Assembly (NCBI GenBank): GCA_020466095.1
Contig: CM035806.1
Span: 57,888,884-57,952,883, forward strand
DNA: 64,000 bases
From: Chlorops oryzae
Lineage: Eukaryota; Arthropoda; Insecta; Diptera; Chloropidae
Direction: 5' to 3'
A program made the translations under genes and the position numbers. A model generated the notes under the pieces. It searched no databases, was not told the DNA's origin, and saw nothing but the letters and a program-made list of their open reading frames with translations. Of the stretch, positions 24,501-36,500 are shown one piece after another. The stretch's first letter is position 1. Each line of letters begins with the position of its first letter.

Positions 24501-27500
24501 AGTTGTTTGTCTATACCCTTAGTGATTCCGAAATCTAAGAGGTCAGGAATTTCCTGGAGATCTGTTGGCCAATAAGTTGGCTGTCTTGGAGATATAAAGT
24601 TAAGGGAATTTTTTTTATTTAAAATTGCCTTCTATAATTGCTGGACCTTCGGATTGCAACTTCTAGAACCCCAGAAAGTATGCTTAGCATTATAGTCTCC
24701 TGCTGCTAGAAACGTATCGCCTAATGTGTTAAAGAAATCTACTTATGAACATTCTTTCTGTTATGCTGAAGCGAGGAGGGCAGTATATCGCCGATAAGAC
24801 GAATTTTTTGTTTCCGACTTTAACGCAAAGTGTTGTTGCTTGAATAAATTCATAGCTTTAAGCCTCTAGAGCAAAGTGCGCCATGCGCCTTTCCATCTGG
24901 GTGGTTGGTTTGATAGAAGCTATAACCGGATATTGAGAAGAAATTTTTATTTGTAAGGTGAGTTTCGGAGAGAAACATGACTTCTATTTCTTTTTGTTTT
25001 AAAAAATTTTGCATTTCCAGTTTATGCTTGGTTTACTCGTTCGAATTCCAGGCACAAATTCTTAGGACACTCATATTTTTGCCAAAAGCGCTGTCATTAA
25101 TTGTGTTTTTGCATTTGCACAATTTTATCGAGCCAGCTTTGCATTGTTTGCATAAATTGAGACAGACTTTGAGTTAGCGTGGATGTTACTTTCTAATATT
25201 TTACTTTTGTTTGACCTTGTGTTGTAACGGATTTTTCGCTGCTCTTTTTCTACCGGTTCATCTTTCATGCTCGGCACTCTGATCACTTGTAATTATTCGG
25301 CAAACCGCGTTTAGTAAAACCGAGTTGAGCCCCCAAATGTAAAGTTGTTTATTGAAATAGTTGTAATGCCAAATACAAAATGGTTACAAGAGATGAATTG
25401 ACGAAGAAAATTACGCTACGTAAGCATTTTCAAGGCTGTATTTATGGTTGGACCATTATGATTTATGCATCATTTTAAAGGGGAAGAACAAAGCTTTATT
25501 TCCAAAAAAAATAAAAAAATAAAAAAATAACAAAAATAACGTCTTTCCTAGACAATAACGAAATAAAACAAATATGCGGATTTTTCTCATTTACCGTTAT
25601 CCAAAAATTTAGGTATTGTTTTCGAAACGTTCAGAAATTTTTTAAAATAAACGTTCGGAAATTTTTTTGTAGCGAGGCGATTTAAGCCCCATTGCAATTC
25701 AATGAAGTTCTTTGAAGCAAAAATCTAAACTTTGACACCTTGTATCTCCACAACCTGTAATTAAAATTTACTCCTTTTTGCACATTTAACGTACTCTTAC
25801 ATCTTGAAAACTGTACTAATTTTATAATCGGCGAGAAATAATTTTGCCGGTGGTACACTTGACGTGTTTTGCCCCATATATTAAATTAAAGTGTGTAATT
25901 TTTACTTTCTAGCAATAGAAGTAAGTTTAACGAAATGCAAAAAGAATTAGCTGCTGATACCTGTTAATCGGAAAGCAGTCATTGGCTACGTTTCTGTTCA
26001 ATTACCGAAAATCGATGCAAACTCTACGTGCCGTCTTTCTTATTCACGACTGCCACTCTACTGGCGAAGTTGAACTTGGGCTCCCGTATAATACCATCCT
26101 TGAGCCATTCGTTCACCTGCTGCTTTATGGCTTCGATGTTGATGATTAAAAAGGGGTTAAATTCCCATCAGGAACTATTTTCAGCTCCACTGGCGGCTGG
26201 CATCGTTGGCTAATAGTCGTTCACCATAATACACCAACGTTATTCATTTCTCCGTAAAAAAATAATGAAAACATGCCATTTTTTCGGCTTCAAAACCATA
26301 TCATCCCCTTAATGTAGAAAGGCCCTAACTAACAAATTTAGAATTTTACAGGAGAGAGAAAAGCTTAATTTTTTTTTTTTTTAGCTTTTAATTTATTTAT
26401 TGTATCACTCATTTTACATGAGTCCATCAATAGGTAGGAAAATCTTAAATCTAGTTTGGAATAAATTACATGATATGTAGCATTTTTATTATTAAAATGC
26501 ATATAAATGTAATTACTTTTTTCGTGAGAGCCTCAGATAAGGAAACCTGGGCGTAAAACGGCCAATTCACTGTCAAATCCCTGAACAAACCCTTCAAACG
26601 TGCTAGTGAAAACCAAAGTCCGTGTGAATATAGACTCTACTTTTCACCGACACATGTAAATAATTCGATCAAAGATTTGACCGTGAAATGGCCTCTTGAG
26701 TCTGAATAGACTTGGAGATTTTACGTATTATTTTACCGGAAAAGTGCAAAGAAGCACAAACGTATTTAGGAATCGCGTTCATGCAATGGAATGCTTTGAG
26801 TAATATTTTACCGAAGTGCAAGGAAGCACAAGCGCAATCAGTAACCGCGGTCTTGCAGTGGAATGCACTATGTTTAAGTTAATGGAATTCTAAGGATCGA
26901 ATTGGATAGTCGGTCGGTCCTTTCTTTTTACTCGCGAAAGAGAGGATGTAGTTGCGAGTTCTCTAGCGAGGAGATTTACATGAGATTGCAATTTTTGGCG
27001 ATATTTTTGCTTAATCTTCATAAATTCTGATTTAACCGTCTCTACCTGAACCATGGAGCTCCTGTAATAGAGCTCAGGATTTTGGACTGAGCTCTTTGCA
27101 GAATATCTATATTTGAAGCTTTTGCGTTTCCGTGGAGATGTAAACCGTACGCCCATATCGGTCTTATAACTTAATTATATACCAGGATTTTATAATCAAG
27201 TTTTAGGGGGGAACGACTATTTTTTCATTAGCCAGTGCAAGCTAATTGCTTTAAGTTTCATCTGAGTCCGCTTCGCTTCGATATGCTTGCGCCAGGTCAG
27301 CCTTCTATCTAAATGAACTCCGAGGTATGTTATTTCTTCAACTTGAGGGATTCGAATGTTATTTAGGAATGCGTCAGGACAGACGCCTCTATTAAGTGTG
27401 AATATAATGTGACGAGATTTTTTTGCGTTAACTTTAATACGCCAACGGGATTACCAGTTTTGGATATTATTTAAATGCGCTCGGAGCTGGTTGGTTGCCA

Positions 27501-30500
27501 CCACCACGTTTTTGTGTCTACTTAGAAATGCTGGAAATAGCGTAAAATGATTAAAAGGAAGCGTCTAAAAATTTGTTTCAAAAGAAGTTTTTTTTGCTCG
27601 CATTTTACGAAACTTAAATAATTAAAAACATTCTTAACTTTGACTTACGTCACATAACTACCGTTGCTGCATAGCTACCGATGCCTGACAATAACTTTTT
27701 TTTATTTTAGTACATTATATAAGGATTAAAATGCAGAAAAATTCGTTAAAACCGGTCTATTAGGTCCCAAGATATAATTAAACTAAGCAGACGTTTTTTC
27801 GAAAAATTCGAAAATTTACCAAATTTCAATACGTCATAACTCGAAAAAAAAAATTTATTTTCAAAAAAGCTCTTGCAAATATTTTTTTCTCATAAAAATA
27901 TACAATTCTCCAAAATTTCATCAAAATCTAAAATAAACAAATTTTTAGTGATCGATTTCACGAATAATGACTCACATGTCTAAATCGATTCAGTTTTTGA
28001 TCCTGATCATTTCTATATACATTTTTCTGTATCTCCGGAGCTTAATTCTTAATTATTTTTCGTTAGAGGTAGCACTGACGAAACCAAATAAAGGAACTGA
28101 CATTTATTTCGTTCGAAATTTGTTGAGCGCATCGAAAGCATTTGGGTAGGTTGAATGTTTTTATAATTCTTGCACTAAAACTCAATAGAATCAATGAAAA
28201 TCGACTGGAAATCGTTTTTTCAGAAGAAATGACTGACGCATGAATCCATTTTCAAAAATTTTTTTTTGTTATTCATTGTTGCTGAAAAAACTATCTATTG
28301 CACGATCGATATAATCAACAATTTTTATTTTTCTAAGTCCCCATGGGTGATGAGTCAGCATCAGTAAGTCAATATTACTCATCTTTGATTAAAACAAACG
28401 CGAATACTCGGCGATATGGAATATTTTGCAATTATTTAAGAGGGAAAAAGTTTTTCAGAGCGTTTCAAAAACCATCGAAACTATCGATGTTCACAGTATC
28501 GATAGTCTTGCATCTCTAATTTTTCCGATTCTACACTACGTGACGTATACACAATTGAGACATCTGATCCCGTATCCTCCAGGCACTCCACTTCAACGTT
28601 GTTAATTGTTATTGACTTAAAGCGTTTGTTATCTTTTATCACCTGCACTGTATTCGCTCTGCCTTGTGTACAGTTCTTCGAAATATGTCCTCTACCATTA
28701 CATCTGAAGCATTTTGTTCCTGTGTACAATTAATTGTTTGATGTTCAGTCGATCCACAGTTGTAGCAATGAGGTATTTTGCTACCCGAGTGACCGTATTT
28801 GTTGTCATTTTTCGAACTCTTCAGCTGCTCATTTTACTTTCCACCACTGTTTCCGTTGCGATCGTATTCATTCTGTTTGTTATTGTTTTCTGCACTTCTA
28901 TACGGCGCGGCTGGCTTATAATCATGTTCGATGAACTCATAACTTGCCAGAAGTTCGGCACACGTGTTGCAACCCATCATGCTCACTTTATAATCGTTCG
29001 GTTCCGTCGGTTTCCGGCGGCAGCCAAGAGCTTCCAAGCGGATGTATCTTTTAAAATCTTCAAAATTTTGACTTTAAGGCGTCCCAGGTCGGCCCAATAT
29101 AAACCGATTTTGTTGTTTTATGTCTTAAAAGAAAGGTGAATCTATTCTCTACAAAGTCAATTTTCTAGACCGTTTCCCGCACATTAGTTTTTTGCTCAGC
29201 TCATAAGCCTCTGCATTCGCCTCAAAATTTTCGAACGACACTTTTGCTGGAATCGTATTGCCATCGAAGTTTGATCTTATTCTCCCAAATCCTTCAATCG
29301 ACATACCATTGTCGTTTTGAGCGATTTCGTAGCTAATAGGCCTCGCTCAGAGAACTCACGTCTGCTGGTGTTTTTGTTGTTTTCGCCTGCATGCTGCTGT
29401 CTTCTATTTCCGATGTTTCTTTTGGCATATTATTCGCTGTTTCACACTGATGCTGCTCGCTGCTTTTGATATTGGAGAAGTTGTCTTCGTTTTCGACTTT
29501 TAACGGGCCTTTTCCTTCTTCTTCGTATTCTGGTGCGCTATTATATTCTTCTTCGTCTCCCTCCGACCGTGTTTGAATCGCAATGTTACTTTTTTTTTTA
29601 AACATTATATATTATTTATTGGATCACTCCTTTAGGATAGGAGTTTATCAATAATTTTTTAAAAATCTTACACCTATTTTAACACAATTACATATCACAG
29701 AGCATATTCCAACTTATAGAAATGTTTATGAATGTAATGTTTTGATAATTACGGGCCTCGGCTTGAGAAGACTGGGCTTTTATGATGTGTGTGTAGGATC
29801 ACATGTAATTGAGTTGGTGTTGGAGAGCATAGAAAGCTCGATTAAATGGTAAAGCAGTGGATTATACGCGGGAATTGCTGATTTGTGAAGAAACACATGT
29901 AGTATTGACGGTTTGCACCCACCGAGTTGAGGATCAGCTAGGAAAGCTGTGATGATGAATGTGCATGGATTGCTTCCTTAAGTTTAAGTTTGGCCGATGG
30001 TGAGCGGGTTCGTTGCCATTCGCGCCTACATCTAAGTTTTTCGGCAACGAGATTTTCAATTTCTCTATTTGTCAGGTTTTTACCTATTCTATTTTTAGTG
30101 TGAGGAGTCGAATTTTAAGCTGCTGAAATTAAAATCGAACTAAAAATAGTAACGGCGTCATCAATATGTTCATTGCTTTCAATTTTATAGTTTGTGTGTA
30201 TGTGGGAACTTATGTACTTGTTATACCTCAACCAGTTATTCCTTGGATTGGTTAATCTGTTGAGACCTTCAACATCATGCGGATACTTGTGTAATAGGAA
30301 TACAACGGGCGAATGATCTGAGGAGAGGTCAGTTGTAGCTTTTGCAGAAATAAGTTGTTTGTCTATACCCTTAGTGATTCCGAAATCTAAGAGGTCAGGA
30401 ATTTCCTGGAGATCTGTTGGCCAATAAGTTGGCTGTCTTGGAGATATAGTTAAGGGAATTTTTTTTATTTAAAATTGCCTTCTATAATTGCTGGACCTTC

Positions 30501-33500
30501 GGATTGCAACTTCTAGAACCCCAGAAAGTATGCTTAGCATTATAGTCTCCTGCTGCTAGAAACGTATCGCCTAATGTGTTAAAGAAATCTACTTATGAAC
30601 ATTCTTTCTGTTATGCTGAAGCGAGGAGGGCAGTATATCGCCGATAAGACGAATTTTTTGTTTCCGACTTTAACGCAAAGTGTTGTTGCTTGAATAAATT
30701 CATAGCTTTAAGCCTCTAGAGCAAAGTGCGCCATGCGCCTTTGCATCTGGGTGGTTGGTTTGATAGAAGCTATAACCGGATATTGAGAAGAAATTTTTAT
30801 TTGTAAGGTGAGTTTCGGAGAGAAACATGACTTCTATTTCTTTTTGTTTTAAAAAATTTTGCATTTCCAGTTTATGCTTGGTTTACTCGTTCGAATTCCA
30901 GGCACAAATTCTTAGGACACTCATATTTTTGCCAAAAGCGCTGTCATTAATTGTGTTTGCATTTGCACAATTTTATCGAGTGAGCTTTGCATTGTTTGCA
31001 TAAATTGAGACAGACTTTGAGTTAGCGTGGATGTTACTTTCTAATATTTTACTTTTGTTTGACCTTGTGTTGTAACGGATTTTTCGCTGCTCTTTTTCTA
31101 CCGGTTCATCTTTCATGCTCGGCACTCTGATCACTTGTAATTATTCGGCAAACCGCGTTTAGTAAAACCGAGTTGAGCCCCCAAATGTAAAGTTGTTTAT
31201 TGAAATAGTTGTAATGCCAAATACAAAATGGTTACAAGAGATGAATTGACGAAGAAAATTACGCTACGTAAGCATTTTCAAGGCTGTATTTATGGTTGGA
31301 CCATTATGATTTATGCATCATTTTAAAGGGGAAGAACAAAGCTTTATTTCCAAAAAAAATAAAAAAATAAAAAAAATAACAAAAATAACGTCTTTCCTAG
31401 ACAATAACGAAATAAAACAAATATGCGGATTTTTCTCATTTACCGTTATCCAAAAATTTAGGTATTGTTTTCGAAACGTTCAGAAATTTTTTTAAATAAA
31501 CGTTCGGAAATTTTTTTGTAGCGAGGCGATTTAAGCCCCATTGCAATTCAATGAAGTTCTTTGAAGCAAAAATCTAAACTTTGACACCTTGTATCTCCAC
31601 AACCTGTAATTAAAATTTACTCCTTTTTGCACATTTAACGTACTCTTACATCTTGAAAACTGTACTAATTTTATAATCGGCGAGAAATAATTTTGCCGGT
31701 GGTACACTTGACGTGTTTTGCCCCATATATTAAATTAAAGTGTGTAATTTTTACTTTCTAGCAATAGAAGTAAGTTTAACGAAATGCAAAAAGAATTAGC
31801 TGCTGATACCTGTTAATGTGGAAAATACTTTTTTTAAAGTGGCTTGTGTAATAAAAATAGGCGATTTATGTAAAGTATAGCTATTGGGGGCCAAATAAAT
31901 ATATAGAAATTATACTGCATGCAAGAAAATCTTCTCTACGATATATAGTTTCTATAAATGTTGGTATGAAACCATGCATAAAAATGTATGTGAAACAGGA
32001 AAAAATATTATAAAAATTTCAAAAATTGATACGTTCAAAATTTTCGAAATTTTCAGGAGGCTCAACTTTGAGTGGGCGTGGCACACAAAGTGGGCGATGC
32101 AGCGTAACCAAGTTAAGCGTTATACTCTGTGTCAAACATTGTGAGATTTAGGTCCCCGATTTACATGGTGGGTGGGGGTTGGTGTGGTTTTATTTTCACC
32201 AATTAATCAAAATTTCTTAATTATTTGCAAAGAAAATATCATTTTTCTAGCGCAACTCCTTTTATTTTTGGTCAAGAACTGTATGGGTACGTTGCACTGT
32301 TTGACGTTGGAAAGAACCGGAACATTCTTGAAGTAAAAAGAGCAAAGATGTTATTTTTGTTGTTATATATGTATATTGTTTATTTATTTATCACTTCCCT
32401 TTTCCAGTGATCGGTAAAATGAATGAAGACTAAATTGGGTTTCTCTATAATAACAAAGATTGTTATTTATACTCCACTTAATACGCTATATCTATAAATT
32501 CATTTTTACCTATAATAACAAAGAAACAACATTTAAAGCCTTTATTCCAAGTTTTCGTTATCCGCTTGGAAAAAGTTAATTAATCCTTTCTTCTAACCTC
32601 TAAGTTCACTTCTTCTCTTCTCATCACTCACATGATCAGCAAACGTCAAAAGCCTGGTTATATACCGCTTAATTATATTGTTTTGTTATAAAGCTTGAGT
32701 ATACTGTGCTACCACTTTGTCGACAAATTGGTAGATTAAATTTAAAAATAAATAAAGACACAAGTGAAGTGGCTTTCTTTACATCTCCCCCTTGGGGAAA
32801 AACAATTTCAAGTGAAAACGTTTGTAATTGTTTATTTACACTCCAGCACTGGAGACAGTTTTGTGATGAGGTAGAAATTTGATTCTTTTGTCTTATGTCC
32901 GGTATCAACTTCATATATTGAGTTTGCAATTTTTCGGAGAATTTTGTATGGTCCAATCCTCAGTTCATCCATCTTCCTATTTAGTCGATTTCCGTTTTCT
33001 ACATATACTTTGTCTCCTAACTCGAATTCGTATTCTTGTCTATTACGTTCGAATATTATTTTATTATGATTGTGCGATGTGATTGTGTTTTCTAAGGCTA
33101 GTTTTCTATCTCTTTCCAGATCTTTCTTTGTATGTTTTAACTTTAGTTCTGGGGGTAGAATATACACGTTTTCGCCTTCCAGAAGGTATTTTGGGGCAAA
33201 CTTTGTGACTGTGTGTTCTGTTTCATTATATTTATCTACACATTTTTGTGCAATGGTTGTCCATGCTGTTTTCTTGTCGTTTTCGTTAATTTTTATTCTT
33301 ATTTTATTCACTAAAGTTTGATTTAGTCTTTCGTTTGTACCATTCGAAAATGGTGTATAAACCGCAGTGAAAACCATTTCTATATTTTTGTCCTTGAGGA
33401 ATTTTTTTAATTCGTTCAAAATTATGCCAGGATATTGGTCTGTCAGTGCCATATCGATTTCGTTGTTTTGTGACACCTTGTTTATTAGTTTGATAGAGTC

Positions 33501-36500
33501 ATTGGCGTTGTGAGTTTTCGACGTTAAGATGTAAGCGTACCTAGTGAAACGTTCTACTAGAAGACTTTTTCGTTGATCGTGATCCTCCGAAGCCTCCAAT
33601 GGTGTCGACTGATACTATTTAAAATGGACGTGTTGCTGGACATAGGTGTGACATTAAGCCATATTTTGCTTTTCTTCTCGACTTATTTTTCACACAGATT
33701 TTACATTCTTCGCAAGTTCTTTTGATATTAGTAATGATATTCTTTGCTGCATAAAACGGTGTTATTTTATTTTTCATCTGAGTCGTTCCGATATGGCAGT
33801 AAGTGTCGTGGACATTTTTTATACGAGTTTTGCTAAGTTCCTTCGACAATATGATTTTATTATTTTTTTTCCTTTTTCAAAAATAGTCCTGCCACTTCCA
33901 TTATGCAGCTGTATATTTGTTTGTTGGTCATCCTTTATTTCTTGCAAATTTAGTAGGTTAAGGACTTTTAAAAAATCATCCGTGTTTTCGTGTGGTTCCA
34001 AGACTGGGTTTCTGCTTTAGCAGTCAGCTTCTTCGTTTAATTTACCTGGGTTATATTTTATTTTCATATTATATTGGGATAAATAATATGCCAAATTTTT
34101 ATTTATACTCCAATTAATACGCTATATCTATAAATTCATTTTTACCTATAATAACAAAGAAGTTAATTAATCCTTTCTTCTAACCTCTAAGTTCACTTCT
34201 TCTCTTCTCATCACTCACATGATCAGCAAACGTCAAAATCCTGGTTATATTCCGCTTAATTATAATGTTTTGTTATAAAGCTTGATTATACTGTGCTACC
34301 ACTTTGTCGACAAATTGGTAGATTAAATTTTAAAAAAATTAAGACACAAGTGTAGTGGCTTTTTTTTACATATGCAATCGCGATAAATTAAATAAATTTC
34401 AATAAAGGAATAGGAAAAATTCACCTTAGAGCTTATTGAAATTTATCGAGAACTGCCGACGCTTTTAATTAAATAGGGCCGCATAAATAGTTTTTCCTAT
34501 CCATTTTCAGTTTTCTACAAAACAATGCGATATTCAATAGACGTGGTTTCGTCTCAACATCAGAGAAACAAAAGATATTAGATGGGTGCTGTTGAATGTG
34601 TGTATATTCGACTTCCATTTGCATTTCACTAATACACTCTTAATGTCTGATACATTTGACGTGTATATATTCCCTGTTAGACTATTTACTCCCTGCAGGA
34701 AATGTCAATAGAGATTCTATACTCTTTCTCTACTGACTGCGTCAACAGTACTACTGACCAGTTATACCCGTCGCAATGCTTTGCGTTATTGACATTTAAC
34801 ATTGAGTTGTCATTTAATGTCAACAGTAGACCGAAAAACTATTGACGAAGTATTGACGCTGGTACTATTATGTAGACAAAAGAAGTACTCTTTCGCTTTA
34901 TAAGGAGACGCGTTGTTGGTATGGTCAATAAAGATGAACTATGCCTCTTGACAGCACAGTTTCTCTAATGACACCTCCTATAAATTCTTTTGACGTTGGA
35001 ACTAGTTCTCTTGTCTATATTGACGTCAATATAGACATGGGGCCATATGGCGACAGGCTTAATGCAGGGCTTTTATTGGTAGCCACACCCCGGGTGAGAT
35101 CACATAAAACGACATCAATATTTGGCTTGCACATGGTATTAGCTATTAAGTTACAGGTGGTTACGTGAAAAAAGAATAAGAAAGGAAATGGGAAAGAAAA
35201 AAAATATTCTCAATAAAAATGGAATCTCTGAAGAACACTACAAAGCTAGTCCAAACGCTGAAGAGGAAAAAGGAACTTAAGTTTTTGAATTGCCTCAAAT
35301 TTACCGATAAAAAACCTACACCTATAAACACACAAGAATAAAAATATTTTGACACTGACGATTGATATTGGTCAAGTGCAAAGTCTCTAAGTGCATCTAT
35401 TTCTCTCATGAACCATTCTATAAAATTTCCACATACATTATACAGCATTTTCAAACCGTTGTGTCGCATGATCACTGCGTAAGGTCTTTATTCCTAAAAA
35501 TTGTGAGGTTTTACGATATTTTTTATATATTCCAGCTATACAAATTCTTCAATGCGCTGCTGACTTATTTCCCAGACGCAGGATCACAAAGAATTGCTAG
35601 CTCAAGTCACACTCCTCACTCTACGTCCGCAGGTAAGAATTGATAAATTTACTGCTTGTAGCTGGCACAAGAGCAAATTCCTTTCCACATAACTTTAAAA
35701 AACCTTTCGTAATTTTAATAGTCTTATCTGCAATAACACTGGTCGGCCAAGTAATAAAAAAGCTCATTAGCAAGAACTTTGTTATGTGATTTTAGCGGCA
35801 TCCAAAACTGTTTTCAGTTTGTTTCCATCACGTGTAGTTCTGGAACAGAAAAAAGAACAAATTCATCACGCGGAGTCTGTCTGCCCGTATGCTCAGATCT
35901 TTCAAACTAGACCACGGATTTTGATGCGGTTTTTTAAAAATAGATGGAGTGATTCGAGAAAAAACTTATATGTATAATACATGCATATTATATTTAAAAA
36001 AACTTAAAATTTTTGTGTTTCTAATCTTATGCCATATAAAAACACACTTTTTTCCGCTTACATTGCAAACGGTAGCTTAACCCTACGAGATAGATCAAAA
36101 TGATGTACTACAGCATTGTGCACCTCAAAAATAGCTACTAAAAAGTTCGTCGTGATATATCCTATTCTGCATTAAATAAGAACTTGAGTGAGCAGGGAAA
36201 GAGGGGGAAGAAGTAGAAAAGAGAAGGAAGTGGAGGGAAAGAGAGGGAATTCGAGGGTAAGAGAGGCAAAGGGATATAAAGAGAATGGGTCAGGGAGAGA
36301 GTGAAGAAGCATGTAAAGGAATGCGACTGAGGAAGAGGGTGGGAGACAGGTCGTAAAAACGACCCAGCCTACTGATCACATTCAATTCTAATGAGAATAT
36401 GTATGTACGAATGTTTATGCACTTTTCTATACGAACCGAAACGAAAGTCACTGCGAAGCAAACGACAAAAATTAACACCGGTATGCTGTTCTACCGAACG

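Larger units (their letters stand above)
18530..25968 (-). mobile_element. Decayed Ty3/gypsy retrotransposon, gag-pol order on - strand
   Basis: Read from right to left: LTR edge at 25339, gag pieces (23.7-22.9 kb), protease (about 22.75-22.57 kb), reverse transcriptase (20.2-19.6 kb), RNase H (19.6-19.05 kb), integrase (18.98-18.53 kb). Two Jockey-type LINEs interrupt it (23737-25270 and 20349-21450). Next to the LTR edge the - strand reads TGGGGGCTCAACTCGG, a primer-binding-site position. The 3' LTR expected left of 18.53 kb is missing. Everything from 19949 rightward is duplicated in tandem. Confidence 0.85.
19949..25968. repeat. Tandem duplication, copy 1 (6020 bases)
   Basis: The block starting CGGAAAGCAGTCATTGGCTA and ending GATACCTGTTAAT is followed immediately by a second copy. 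It contains part of gypsy RT, both LINEs, protease, gag and LTR. The copies are almost identical apart from a few substitutions, short-run length changes and one 164-base length difference. Confidence 0.96.
32461..34370 (-). mobile_element. Deleted Ty3/gypsy element with both LTRs
   Basis: Two similar LTRs (32461-32783 and 34099-34370) bracket 1.3 kb of pol. On the - strand the right LTR is the 5' one and joins directly to the RNase H end (GKLNEEADC, then a stop), so gag, protease and RT have been lost by deletion. A purine tract (complement of TCTCCCCCTTGG, 32784-32795) precedes the 3' LTR as the plus-strand primer should. It is a different family from the duplicated element. Confidence 0.85.

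Noticed and set aside
34941..35168. 75-codon frame near TTGAC repeats
   Set aside because: No motif and no homologous copy; composition follows the surrounding repeat words.
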